Assembly (NCBI GenBank): GCA_024692685.1
Contig: JAILMJ010000007.1
Span: 1-53,991, forward strand
Direction of reading: 5' to 3'
Source: Clostridia bacterium
Lineage (GTDB): Bacteria; Bacillota; Clostridia; Oscillospirales; Acutalibacteraceae
Length of the DNA: 53,991 nucleotides
Both the position numbers and the translations under genes were made by a program. The notes under the pieces are model-generated. The model did no database searches. It was given only the letters and a program-made list of their open reading frames with translations, and was not told the origin of the DNA. Below are positions 33,857-42,617 of the stretch, one piece after another. Each line of letters starts with the position of its first letter. The stretch's first letter is position 1.

Positions 33857-35071
33857 ATGGCACTTATAGTTCAAAAATTCGGCGGCAGTTCCGTTGCCAA
33901 TGCCGAAAGAGTGATGAATGTTGCAAGAATTGTAACGGAAACTTACGCAAAGGGAAACGATGTTGTCGTTGTTGTTTCCGCCCAGGGCGATACCACAGAT
34001 GACCTTATTGAAAAAGCAAAGGAAATCAATCCATCGGCGTCAAAGAGAGAGATGGATATGCTCCTTTCGGCAGGCGAACAAATTTCAATTTCTTTGCTTG
34101 CGATGGCTATTGAAAAACTCGGCTTCAAGGCCTGCTCCCTGCTTGGCTGGCAGGCGGGATTCTCAACCAACTCCGTTTACGGAGCGGCAAGGATAAAAAA
34201 GGTTACCGCCGAGCGTATCAGACTTGAGCTCTCAAAGAAAAACATAGTTGTGGTTGCCGGCTTCCAGGGGCTCAACAAATATGACGATGTTACAACACTC
34301 GGCAGAGGCGGCTCAGACACAAGCGCAGTTGCGATAGCAGCCGCAATGCACGCAGACCGCTGTCAGATATACACCGATGTTGACGGTGTATACACAGCTG
34401 ACCCGAGAAAGGTACCCGGAGCGGTCAAACTCGATGAGATAACCTATGACGAAATGCTCGAACTTGCGACTCTGGGCGCTCAGGTGCTCAATAACCGCAG
34501 TGTTGAAATGGCAAAGAAATATAATGTTGTGATTGAGGTGCTCTCAAGTCTTACGAGAGTTCCCGGTACTTTAGTCAAGGAGGCTGTAAAAATGGAAAAA
34601 ATGCTTGTCAGAGGAGTTACCAAAGACGCAAACGTTGCAAGAATATCAATTATCGGCGTGCCCAATGTACCCGGTATTGCATATAAGATTTTCGGCAAAC
34701 TTGCCGCTGAAAATATCAATATAGACATAATCCTTCAGTCTGTCGGCAGAGACGGTAAGAAGGACATCACCTTCACCACCTCAAGAGATAATTCCGAGCA
34801 GGCAGTCAAAGTTCTCAAAGGACTTGAACTCGGCGAAAATCTCAGCATCGAATGTGATGACACCAATGTTGCGAAGGTATCTGTTGTCGGCGCAGGTATG
34901 GAAACACATCCCGGCGTTGCGGCAAAAATGTTTGAGGCTCTCTTTGAGGCTGATATAAACATTCAGATGATATCAACAAGCGAGATAAAAATCTCCGTTC
35001 TTATCGACGCCGAACATGCCGACGATGCAGTCAGAGCGGTCCACGACGCTTTCATACCCGACGAAAAATAA
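33857..35071 (+). CDS. lysC: Aspartate kinase, alpha form
   Basis: A 404-residue aspartokinase catalysing the first step of the lysine, threonine and methionine pathway. Kinase domain motifs are KFGGSSVAN at residues 6-14, the SAGEQIS segment near 72-78, GRGGSDTSA near 150 and TDVDGVYTADPR near 171-182. Two ACT domains follow from about residue 260, the site of lysine or threonine inhibition. AAGGAG precedes the ATG. Residue 246 is a Met with its own ribosome site, see the separate entry. It forms an operon with hom and ends at a terminator. Confidence 0.97.
   Translation: MALIVQKFGGSSVANAERVMNVARIVTETYAKGNDVVVVVSAQGDTTDDLIEKAKEINPSASKREMDMLLSAGEQISISLLAMAIEKLGFKACSLLGWQAGFSTNSVYGAARIKKVTAERIRLELSKKNIVVVAGFQGLNKYDDVTTLGRGGSDTSAVAIAAAMHADRCQIYTDVDGVYTADPRKVPGAVKLDEITYDEMLELATLGAQVLNNRSVEMAKKYNVVIEVLSSLTRVPGTLVKEAVKMEKMLVRGVTKDANVARISIIGVPNVPGIAYKIFGKLAAENINIDIILQSVGRDGKKDITFTTSRDNSEQAVKVLKGLELGENLSIECDDTNVAKVSVVGAGMETHPGVAAKMFEALFEADINIQMISTSEIKISVLIDAEHADDAVRAVHDAFIPDEK
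34592..35071 (+). CDS. Probable in-frame internal product: aspartokinase beta (regulatory) subunit
   Basis: Inside lysC, AAGGAGG at 34577-34583 lies eight bases before an in-frame ATG at 34592. Starting here gives a 159-residue protein made of the two ACT domains only (MEKMLVRGVTKDANVA...). Bacillus subtilis aspartokinase II and the Corynebacterium enzyme are alpha2-beta2 complexes whose beta subunit is made in exactly this way from the same gene. The ribosome site is stronger than that of lysC itself. The internal start is seen; its use is inference. Confidence 0.65.
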   Translation: MEKMLVRGVTKDANVARISIIGVPNVPGIAYKIFGKLAAENINIDIILQSVGRDGKKDITFTTSRDNSEQAVKVLKGLELGENLSIECDDTNVAKVSVVGAGMETHPGVAAKMFEALFEADINIQMISTSEIKISVLIDAEHADDAVRAVHDAFIPDEK

Positions 35072-35104
35072 TTCCTCTTTACATCGAAATAACCAAAATA
35101 AAGG

Positions 35105-35128
35105 AAGGCACCCGCAAGGTGCCTTTTT
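35105..35128 (+). terminator. Intrinsic terminator of hom-lysC
   Basis: AAGGCACC, loop CGCAA, GGTGCCTT, then TTT. It lies just before the GDSL gene, with no room for a promoter between them. Confidence 0.85.
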
Positions 35129-35149
35129 CCGGAAACGGAGATGTCAGAT

Positions 35150-36061
35150 ATGAGAATAACAGAGAATAAAGGAACAGATGTTTTCCGCAACGCCGGTGCT
35201 TTCTTCAACCACCGCTTTATGAAACTCACCGCCGTTTCGCTTGTTATCGCAATTTGCTTTTCGGTCTGCGCATTCGCTTTTGACGGAGATGACAATGACA
35301 GACTGAATTACCTTCTGCTCGGTGACTCAATCGCCTACGGCTACGGAATTGATAATCCGGATGAGGCGTGCTACGGCAGGATAGTGGCAAACACAAACGG
35401 CTACAACTATAAAAACCTTGCCAGAACCGCAAGAACTTCTCAGGAGCAGCTTGATCTTATCCGCTCCGACGAAGAATACAGGCGCGCCGCCGAGCAGGCG
35501 GATATAATAAGCATCTCAATCGGAGCAAACGATTATTTCACAAGGCAAGATGTGGTCTTCATCGGTCTGAGCGCCGCAATAGGCATAAATATGAAACTGT
35601 TCTATAAGATAGCGGATCAGTTCAAGGAGAACTACGAGGATATTATGGATGAAATCCTCGCTCTTAACCCCGACGCTGTAATTCTGGCGCAAACTCAGTA
35701 TGTTTCCTGGTACGGCATAGCTGAGGGCGTTTACTGCAAACTCGCGGATGTCATTTCGGCGGGTATAAACAATGCCCGTGAGAAATACCCCGACAACATT
35801 TATATTGTTGACGTTTCGGGAAAAATGAGCGGACACAAGGAATACATTGCGGATGACAGCGTTCATCCGAATGCCGCAGGCAATGTCGCGATAGCGGAAG
35901 CGGTACTTGAAAAACTTGCTGAGCTCGGACTCGGCACCGAAACACAGCCCGTGATTGCCGCGGAAGGAATCGACTACGATTTCTTCAGGGAAAGCTTTCC
36001 CGCTCCGCTCGGGGTTATATTCGAATTCCTTGTTAAACTGCTGACCGGATACCTTTTCTGA
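35150..36061 (+). CDS. GDSL/SGNH-family hydrolase with N-terminal membrane anchor
   Basis: A 303-residue protein with a hydrophobic segment near residues 27-45 (LTAVSLVIAICFSVCAFAF), acting as signal anchor or signal peptide. The SGNH blocks are clear: GDSIAYGYG (catalytic Ser), IGANDYF (block III with Asn) and DDSVHPN (block V with Asp and His). Such enzymes hydrolyse esters or acyl groups on lipids or cell-wall polymers. Start at ATG 35150 because the GGAG at 35137 is too close to the earlier ATG at 35141. alr follows after 19 bases, suggesting a cell-wall link, though this is only context. Confidence 0.88.
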   Translation: MRITENKGTDVFRNAGAFFNHRFMKLTAVSLVIAICFSVCAFAFDGDDNDRLNYLLLGDSIAYGYGIDNPDEACYGRIVANTNGYNYKNLARTARTSQEQLDLIRSDEEYRRAAEQADIISISIGANDYFTRQDVVFIGLSAAIGINMKLFYKIADQFKENYEDIMDEILALNPDAVILAQTQYVSWYGIAEGVYCKLADVISAGINNAREKYPDNIYIVDVSGKMSGHKEYIADDSVHPNAAGNVAIAEAVLEKLAELGLGTETQPVIAAEGIDYDFFRESFPAPLGVIFEFLVKLLTGYLF

Positions 36062-36080
36062 TTGACCGGAGAAACATATA

Positions 36081-37268
36081 ATGAACGAATACTTCAGACG
36101 CACCTGGATTGACGTTAACCTGGATGCATTAAAACATAATTACGAGATTATAAAAAATACGGTAACCCCGGGTTGCCGTATAATTGCCGTTGTCAAGGCT
36201 GACGCCTACGGTCACGGAGTCGAAAATGTTGTCAAAGAGTTCTCGGACTGCGGCTGTGATTTCTTCGCTGTTTCAAACCTTGAAGAGGCCCTTCAGGTGC
36301 GCAGCGCAAACGCCGACAGCTCCGTGCTTATTCTCGGTTATACTCCCCCCGAATATGCTGAAACTCTTGCCGTGAACAACATCACACAGTCCGTGTTTAA
36401 CCTTGATTATGCGCAGAAACTCTCCGAAAGCGCGGTAAAGCAGGGAGTACAGATTAACATTCACATAAAGGTTGATACGGGTATGAACCGCCTCGGCTTT
36501 GTTTTCCACAACAGCGATACCGATTCAGGTTCAGTCAGCGAGGCCGCAGAGGCGTGCAGACTTGAAGGTCTTTATCCCGAAGGCATATTCACTCACTTTT
36601 CCTCGGCAGACGAGGACGGCGAAGGAGCGGTATTCACAAGAATACAGTATGACCTGTTCCGAACCTTTATCGATTCACTTGAATTTGAAGGAATCAGATT
36701 TGAAATAAGGCACTGCTGCAATTCCGCGGCCACAGTGCTTTACCCCGAAATGCACCTTGACGCGGTAAGACCCGGTATAATACTCTACGGACTTAACCCC
36801 TCTGATTATCTGAGCGGGAAGCTCGGTATCATACCCGCAATGAAGCTTAAAACCGTCATTTCAATGGTTAAGGAAATTAATGATGATTCGCCTGTAAGTT
36901 ACGGCAGAAAATACTCAACCGGTGATAAAAAAATCAAAATTGCCACCATACCTATCGGTTACGCAGACGGTTTTCCCAGAGCGCTCAGCGGCTCTGCCGT
37001 TGTTAAAATAGGCGGGAAAACTGCTCCCGTCATAGGCGCAATCTGTATGGATCAGTGTATGATTGACGTGACTGATATCGATAACGTGAGCGAAGGTTTA
37101 TCCGTGACGGTTTTCGACAATGTGCAGGGAAGTCCCCTTTCGGTTGACAGCGTAGCCGGAAAAGCGGGCACTATAAACTATGAAATAATCTGCGGCATAA
37201 ATAAGAGAGTGCCCAGAATATATAAACGCGAAGGCGAGATTGAAGCCGTAGCAGACTATATGAAATAA
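36081..37268 (+). CDS. alr: Alanine racemase
   Basis: A 395-residue PLP enzyme converting L-alanine to D-alanine for peptidoglycan. The PLP Lys is in VKADAYGHG (about residue 39), the catalytic Tyr in PVSYGRKYS (about 274) and the C-terminal motif ICMDQCMIDVT is present. CCGGAG precedes the ATG. It lies between the GDSL gene and a sugar isomerase gene with gaps under 20 bases, so the four genes 35150-40117 are likely co-transcribed. Confidence 0.96.
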   Translation: MNEYFRRTWIDVNLDALKHNYEIIKNTVTPGCRIIAVVKADAYGHGVENVVKEFSDCGCDFFAVSNLEEALQVRSANADSSVLILGYTPPEYAETLAVNNITQSVFNLDYAQKLSESAVKQGVQINIHIKVDTGMNRLGFVFHNSDTDSGSVSEAAEACRLEGLYPEGIFTHFSSADEDGEGAVFTRIQYDLFRTFIDSLEFEGIRFEIRHCCNSAATVLYPEMHLDAVRPGIILYGLNPSDYLSGKLGIIPAMKLKTVISMVKEINDDSPVSYGRKYSTGDKKIKIATIPIGYADGFPRALSGSAVVKIGGKTAPVIGAICMDQCMIDVTDIDNVSEGLSVTVFDNVQGSPLSVDSVAGKAGTINYEIICGINKRVPRIYKREGEIEAVADYMK

Positions 37269-37284
37269 AAGAGGGTTAGTAGCC

Positions 37285-38064
37285 ATGAAAAAGCCGGTAA
37301 TGGGAATCCAGTTGTACACACTCAGGGATTTTATTCAAACGGCGGATGATTTTGACAGCACTCTTGAACGCCTCGGAAAACTGGGCGTAAAGGATGTTCA
37401 GATTTCCGCCATAGGCGAGTTTCCCGCAAAAGAGCAGGGAGAAATACTCAGAAAGCACGGGATGACCTGCTGCGTCACTCATAAGCAGTTTGAAAGAATG
37501 CTTACCGATCTTGACGCCATGATTGACGATCACAGGGAAATCGGCTGTGACGCTATGGGGATCGGCGCCGCTCCCGAAAACAGCAGATACAGCAGCACAA
37601 ATGTCAGGAATTTCATCAATCAGGCTCAGCAAATCGGCGCCGTGCTCAAAAAGGCCGGCATGACCTTCAACTATCATAATCACGACTTTGAATTTCATAA
37701 ACTCAATGATAAAAATTACAGCATGATGGATATGCTTCTTAACGAAACCGACCCCGATCTCTTTCATTTTATTCCCGACCTCGCATGGATTCACTATGCG
37801 GGCTCGGACCCGGTTGAAATACTCGGCAAAATGAAGGGCAGAGTCAAGGTTGCCCATTTCAAGGACTACATCTTTGACGAAAACAATTCCAGAAAATTCG
37901 TTTCACTCGGCAAAGGCCGTGTCAACCTCAGAGAGTGCTATGAAACCGCCTGCGAACTGGAAATCCCCTACATAGTATATGAGCAGGACTGCGACTGGGT
38001 TGACGGCGATCCGTTCAGGTCAACGGAAGAATCGTGGGCCTTTATGCAGGAACTTATCAAATAA
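37285..38064 (+). CDS. Sugar phosphate isomerase/epimerase (xylose isomerase-like TIM barrel)
   Basis: A 259-residue AP-endonuclease-2/xylose-isomerase-like barrel. Metal-site motifs seen are YHNHDFEF, DLAWIHYAG, AHFKDYI and IVYEQD. IolE/IolH-like enzymes of this family interconvert sugars or inositols; the exact substrate cannot be told. No signal peptide. The neighbour downstream is a GH31 glycosidase 16 bases away, so it may process a product of that enzyme. GAGGG precedes the ATG. Confidence 0.85.
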   Translation: MKKPVMGIQLYTLRDFIQTADDFDSTLERLGKLGVKDVQISAIGEFPAKEQGEILRKHGMTCCVTHKQFERMLTDLDAMIDDHREIGCDAMGIGAAPENSRYSSTNVRNFINQAQQIGAVLKKAGMTFNYHNHDFEFHKLNDKNYSMMDMLLNETDPDLFHFIPDLAWIHYAGSDPVEILGKMKGRVKVAHFKDYIFDENNSRKFVSLGKGRVNLRECYETACELEIPYIVYEQDCDWVDGDPFRSTEESWAFMQELIK

Positions 38065-38080
38065 TAAATCGGAGAACACT

Positions 38081-40117
38081 ATGGGAAGATTCAGTATGAA
38101 GACCGCTCCGGCAAGAGCAGGTCAGGCTTTTGTATTCGGTGATATACGCATAAGCGTAATCACAGACAGAATCATCAGAGTTGAGAAAGAAGCAAAAAAC
38201 GGATTTTGCGATAAGGCGACTCAGATGGTTATTTGCCGTAATTTTGCCGCTGTTGACGCTTCGGCAGAGAAAAAGGGAAACACGGTTTTTGTCACGGCCG
38301 GAGATAAAAAATATGAAATAAACATCTGCACCCTTACAACAACGGCAGTTATAAACGGACGGCGCGTAAGCCCCTCCGCCTCAACCAATCTCGGCGGTAC
38401 GGCGAGAACACTCGACGGCACTTTCGGAATACTCGGAAGCTGGAAAACCGACAGAGAAAAGAAAGACCGTTTCTGCTTTGAGCATATGCGTAAGGGCATT
38501 TTTTCCTCGAACGGTATTGCCGAAATCGACGACTCTGACTCTTTTCTTTTCAATGAAGACGGCAGTATTGAACTGCGCGATGAGGTCGGAGAGGACAAAT
38601 ATGTTTTTGCCTTCGGTGATGATTATCTCGGAGGACTGAAAGAATTCTATTCCCTTTGCGGCGCCACTCCCGTTCTGCCCAAATACGCTTTGGGAAACTG
38701 GTGGAGCCGTTATCACGCGTATACCCAGAGCGAATATCTCGCTCTTATGAAGAAATTCAGGGAGAGAAATATCCCGTTGACCGTTGCCACCATAGATATG
38801 GACTGGCACATAGTCAGAAATGTGCCCCGCGATGTCAGACCCACCGTTATTCAGGGCGCAGGGTGGACGGGCTACACTTTTGAAGAAAAACTGTTTCCGG
38901 ATCACAAGGCGTTCTTTGATGAGCTTAAATCAAACGGACTCGCTGTAACAATGAACCTTCATCCCCACGACGGAGTAAGGTATTTTGAAAAGCAATATAA
39001 AGAAATGTGCGAAGCAACAGGGCAGAATCCCGATGAAAAAAAGCCGGTCAGGTTCAACCTCACCGACCCGGTTTTCCGCGACGCATATTTTGACATACTT
39101 CATCATCCTTATGAAAATGAGGGCGTTGACTTCTGGTGGATAGACTGGCAGCAGGGCACAACCTCAAAGATTATGCACGGTCTTGATCCTCTCTGGCTGC
39201 TCAATCACTATCATTTTCTCGATAACTGCCGCAACGGCAAAACGGGTATGATCCTTTCCCGGTACGCCGGCCTCGGCTCTCACAGATATCCGCTGGGCTT
39301 CTCGGGCGACACTTTCGTATGTTGGAAGAGCCTTGCTCTTCAACCTTGGTTCACGGCAAACGCGTCAAACGCAGGCTATACCTGGTGGAGCCACGACATC
39401 GGCGGACATGTGCTGAATTCCGGCAATAACGAGCTTTATCTCCGGTGGCTCCAGTTCGGTGTTTTCTCGCCTGTTAACAGGCTTCATTCAAACAACACTT
39501 CCATCTCAAAAGAACCCTGGAACTTCCCGAAGGTTCAGGAAAAAGCGGAAGACTTCCTGAGACTGAGACACCGCCTGCTACCCTATCTTTACACGGCAAA
39601 TATACTCACGTCAAGAGAAGGAATCCCCCTCGTCTGCCCGATGTATTACCGTGATAAATCCGAAAACGCAAGGAACAAAAAATACGCAAATGAGTATTAT
39701 TTCGGCACCGAACTCATAGTTGCCCCGGTCACTCAAAGGACGGCAAAAGGCAGACCGAATGTCCGTTTCTATCTCCCCGAAGGAGAATGGACGGATATAT
39801 TCACCGGAAAGAAATATTCGCAGGGCGAATATGAAATTCAATGTCCGCTTGACAGATACCCCGTATTTGCCAAAGCAGGCGCCGTGATTCCGATGCTGCC
39901 TGAGAGGGAAGGAAACTCGCAGGACTTCGGGGAGCTTTTTGTCAGGATATTCCCCGGGAAAAATACATATACACTCTTTGATGATGACGGAGAAAGTGTT
40001 TTATTTGAAGTGGACGGTGAAAACGTAACCGTCACTCCGTCCGCGCGAAGCAAGGTCCGAAAAATAACCCTTCATTTTGAAAACTGTGAAAAGAAAGATG
40101 AAATTCTGAGTTTTTAG
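38081..40117 (+). CDS. Glycoside hydrolase family 31
   Basis: A 678-residue retaining alpha-glycosidase, cytoplasmic. After an N-terminal beta-sandwich (1 to about 190) the barrel begins at LGNWWSRYHAYT. The nucleophile is the Asp of WWIDWQQG near residue 360 and the acid/base is the Asp of FSGDTF near 410; YTWWSHDIGGH follows. The subfamily signature WIDWQQG differs from the WxDMxE of typical alpha-glucosidases, so the substrate may not be an ordinary glucoside. Start at ATG 38081 with GGAG 6 bases upstream; the frame continues upstream within the isomerase gene. Confidence 0.93.
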   Translation: MGRFSMKTAPARAGQAFVFGDIRISVITDRIIRVEKEAKNGFCDKATQMVICRNFAAVDASAEKKGNTVFVTAGDKKYEINICTLTTTAVINGRRVSPSASTNLGGTARTLDGTFGILGSWKTDREKKDRFCFEHMRKGIFSSNGIAEIDDSDSFLFNEDGSIELRDEVGEDKYVFAFGDDYLGGLKEFYSLCGATPVLPKYALGNWWSRYHAYTQSEYLALMKKFRERNIPLTVATIDMDWHIVRNVPRDVRPTVIQGAGWTGYTFEEKLFPDHKAFFDELKSNGLAVTMNLHPHDGVRYFEKQYKEMCEATGQNPDEKKPVRFNLTDPVFRDAYFDILHHPYENEGVDFWWIDWQQGTTSKIMHGLDPLWLLNHYHFLDNCRNGKTGMILSRYAGLGSHRYPLGFSGDTFVCWKSLALQPWFTANASNAGYTWWSHDIGGHVLNSGNNELYLRWLQFGVFSPVNRLHSNNTSISKEPWNFPKVQEKAEDFLRLRHRLLPYLYTANILTSREGIPLVCPMYYRDKSENARNKKYANEYYFGTELIVAPVTQRTAKGRPNVRFYLPEGEWTDIFTGKKYSQGEYEIQCPLDRYPVFAKAGAVIPMLPEREGNSQDFGELFVRIFPGKNTYTLFDDDGESVLFEVDGENVTVTPSARSKVRKITLHFENCEKKDEILSF

Positions 40118-40149
40118 TCTTTTACGGTTCACAGCATAAAAACAATTTA

Positions 40150-40186
40150 GGCTGTTGCATTTGGTATTTGTCCATTTGCAACAGCC
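40150..40186. terminator. Shared terminator between convergent GH31 and ABC transporter genes
   Basis: GGCTGTTGCA and TGCAACAGCC form a 10-bp stem with a 17-base loop. T-rich tails follow on both strands (TGTTTTATC on plus, TTGTTTTTAT on minus). Confidence 0.75.
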
Positions 40187-40208
40187 CTGTTTTATCTGTT
40201 ATTAAAAA

Positions 40209-41018
40209 TTACTGAGCGTCAATGTAGGAAACGGCGATTTCACCGACAGTACCGTCGGCAAGCATCTTTTCAAGAGACGCATTGATTTTTTCAAGAAGTT
40301 CGGTGTTATTCTTTGCAACCGCGATAGCATACTGCTCCTCGCCGAAGGCCTCGCTGTCCTCAACAATCGAAAGCCCCTCGTTATCGGCAACATAAGTAGC
40401 GGCAGTTGCGGAGTCGATGACAACCACATCGCATTTGCCGTTGACAAGCTCAAGCACACATTCGGTGCCCTTCTTGAACGCTTCATACTCATAACCGAGT
40501 TCCTTAACAACGGTTTCGCCTGTATAGCCCTGAACAACTGCGATCTTCTTGCCTTCCATATCGGAGGCTTTTGCTATATCCGAACCATCTTTAACAATCA
40601 TAACCTGCGCTGCGGTATAGTAGGGAATTGAGAAATTGACCTGCTCCTTTCTTTCATCGGTAACGGTCATACCTGCGATAGCGGCATCAATCTGACCGTT
40701 CTGAAGAGCGATAAGCAATGAGTCAAATTCCATATTGTTTATCTGGGCTTCCATACCGTTTGCTTCTGCAATCTTTTTTGCTATCATCATATCAATGCCG
40801 TCAAACTCGCCGATAACGCCCTGGCTTGATACAAACTCAAACGGCGCAAATTCAGCGTTTGTGCCGAAAACCAGCGGCTTGACTTCTTCAGCTGCCGATG
40901 TATCGGGCTCACCGTTTGCGGTGGTGTCAATGGTGCCGCCGCTTCCGCAGGCGGTAAGAGCGCCAAGCACAAAGGCAAGCGAAAGAATAACGGCTGCAAA
41001 TTTTTTAAGATTTTTCAT
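40209..41018 (-). CDS. Amino-acid ABC transporter substrate-binding lipoprotein
   Basis: A 269-residue periplasmic-binding-protein-like lipoprotein. The signal peptide ends in the lipobox LTAC (Cys at about 24), followed by a Gly/Ser/Asp linker. The mature protein has the family 3 (glutamine/lysine/arginine/ornithine or cystine type) features: FAPFEF, FDGIDMMIAKKIAE, MTVTDERKEQVNFSIPYY and the C-terminal AIAVAKNN with LLEKINASLEKM. It is the third gene of a permease-ATPase-binding protein operon. AGGAGG precedes the ATG. The exact amino acid cannot be told. Confidence 0.94.
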   Translation of the reverse strand: MKNLKKFAAVILSLAFVLGALTACGSGGTIDTTANGEPDTSAAEEVKPLVFGTNAEFAPFEFVSSQGVIGEFDGIDMMIAKKIAEANGMEAQINNMEFDSLLIALQNGQIDAAIAGMTVTDERKEQVNFSIPYYTAAQVMIVKDGSDIAKASDMEGKKIAVVQGYTGETVVKELGYEYEAFKKGTECVLELVNGKCDVVVIDSATAATYVADNEGLSIVEDSEAFGEEQYAIAVAKNNTELLEKINASLEKMLADGTVGEIAVSYIDAQ

Positions 41019-41042
41019 ATTGTTTTCCTCCTGTATGTTAAA

Positions 41043-41765
41043 CTATAATACCTTGCTTAAAAACAATTTTGTCCTCTCATTCTGCGGGTTGCCGAAAACT
41101 TCCTCGGGTGTTCCTTCTTCCATAACCACGCCCTGATCAATGAAGAGAACTCTGGTTGCCACCTCTCTGGCAAAACCCATTTCGTGAGTGACTATCACCA
41201 TGGTCATGCCGCTGTCAGCCAGCGCTTTTATTACGTCAAGCACCTCGCCCACCATCTCCGGGTCAAGCGCAGAGGTCGGCTCATCAAAAAGCATAATCTC
41301 CGGGTCCATTGCAAGCGCTCTTGCTATTGCAACTCTCTGCTTCTGGCCGCCCGAAAGGCTCGCGGGATATTCATCCGCCTTGTCGGAAAGTCCGACTCTT
41401 TCCAGCAAATCCTCCGCTCTCTTGTTCGCGTCGGCGCTGTTCATCTTTTTAAGCAAAACAGGCGCGAGGGTTATGTTTTTTCTTACCGACAGATGCGGGA
41501 AGAGATTGAACTGCTGAAACACCATTCCCATTTTCTGCCGGACTTTATTTACATCCGTCTTAGGGGTGTTGACAAGTTCGCCGTCAACGTAAATTTCGCC
41601 TTCAGTAACATCCTCCAGAAGGTTCAGGCATCTCAGGAAAGTGCTTTTGCCGGAGCCCGAAGGCCCGATTACGGCAACAACTTCTCCTTTTTCAATATGC
41701 TCGTCTATGCCTCTGAGAACCTGATTATCTCCGAAATGCTTTTTAAGGCCTTTAACTGTTATCAT
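41043..41765 (-). CDS. glnQ: Polar amino-acid ABC transporter ATP-binding protein
   Basis: A 240-residue ABC ATPase with Walker [10 protein letters not shown] (33-41), Q-loop [11 protein letters not shown], signature LSGGQKQR and Walker B IMLFDEP, followed by SALDPE and the switch THEM. The sequence is that of the GlnQ/HisP group. It powers the adjacent permease; 11 bases separate it from the permease stop. The symbol denotes group membership, not proof of glutamine specificity. Confidence 0.95.
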   Translation of the reverse strand: MITVKGLKKHFGDNQVLRGIDEHIEKGEVVAVIGPSGSGKSTFLRCLNLLEDVTEGEIYVDGELVNTPKTDVNKVRQKMGMVFQQFNLFPHLSVRKNITLAPVLLKKMNSADANKRAEDLLERVGLSDKADEYPASLSGGQKQRVAIARALAMDPEIMLFDEPTSALDPEMVGEVLDVIKALADSGMTMVIVTHEMGFAREVATRVLFIDQGVVMEEGTPEEVFGNPQNERTKLFLSKVL

Positions 41766-41776
41766 CCCGACCCTCC

Positions 41777-42463
41777 TCAGCGTAAATCGGATTTTCTCAA
41801 AGCCTTTTCTATCTTACGAAGCCCGATATTCAAAAGCTTTATAATCACATAGTATATTATCGCCGTACCTATGAGCGGCATAAACGCGATATACGTGGCG
41901 CTCTTTATGAAATCGCCGGCTTTCTGGATATCCATAAGACCCACGTAACCGACAATGGCTGTTTCTTTTATAAGTACGATGAATTCATTGCACAGCGCGG
42001 GAAATATATTTTTGACCGCCTGAGGAACAACTATCCTGCTCATAGTCTGGAAGCCGTTCAGGCCGAGCGAGCGCCCGGCTTCGGTCTGCCCTTTGTCTAT
42101 TGAAAGGATGCCCGCTCTGATTATTTCCGAAACATAGGCGCCGGAGTTTATGCCGAATGCGATGGCTGCAATAATCCATTTTGACCATTTCAGCGTGGCA
42201 AAGACAACAAAGTAAATAATCATAAGCTGTGTAACGGAGGGCGTTCCTCTTATTACGTCGGTATAAATCTTTCCGATTGCTTTAAGTCCTTTATGCTTTG
42301 ACAGATTGCAAACCGCGATAATAAAGCCTATCAGTATGCCCAGAATAATCGCAAAAAGCGAAACCTTGAGCGTAACTCCGATGCCTTTGACAAGGAGCAT
42401 ATATCTGTCGTCCTTGATAAAGCATCTGAAAAATTGATCTTTTACGGTTTCAAACCATTCCAT
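41777..42463 (-). CDS. Polar amino-acid ABC transporter permease
   Basis: A 228-residue membrane protein with four or five helices and the HisM/GlnP motif [20 protein letters not shown] (coupling loop), followed by the conserved [17 protein letters not shown] helix. Start taken at the second ATG (42463) because GGAGG lies 6 bases before it; the first ATG overlaps that site. First gene of the three-gene transporter operon. Confidence 0.94.
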   Translation of the reverse strand: MEWFETVKDQFFRCFIKDDRYMLLVKGIGVTLKVSLFAIILGILIGFIIAVCNLSKHKGLKAIGKIYTDVIRGTPSVTQLMIIYFVVFATLKWSKWIIAAIAFGINSGAYVSEIIRAGILSIDKGQTEAGRSLGLNGFQTMSRIVVPQAVKNIFPALCNEFIVLIKETAIVGYVGLMDIQKAGDFIKSATYIAFMPLIGTAIIYYVIIKLLNIGLRKIEKALRKSDLR

Positions 42464-42543
42464 CTGCATCCTCCGATACTGTAATAAATACCGCCCTTCT
42501 CATAACGGGCAGAATTCCGCGGCATTTTATTTTTCTTTTTAAT

Positions 42544-42571
42544 ATTATACATCCATTTTTTCAAAAGTCAA
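42544..42571 (-). promoter_or_regulatory. Sigma-A promoter of the amino-acid ABC transporter
   Basis: TTGACT, a 16-base spacer and a perfect TATAAT on the minus strand, about 80 bases before the permease start. Confidence 0.7.
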
Positions 42572-42617
42572 GAATATTATGCAGGCAATATTGCATATAA
42601 ACAGGAATTAATGTATT

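Noticed and set aside
35516-36103. Minus-strand open frame of 195 codons opposite the GDSL gene
   Set aside because: Antisense of an enzyme with all SGNH blocks; no independent support.
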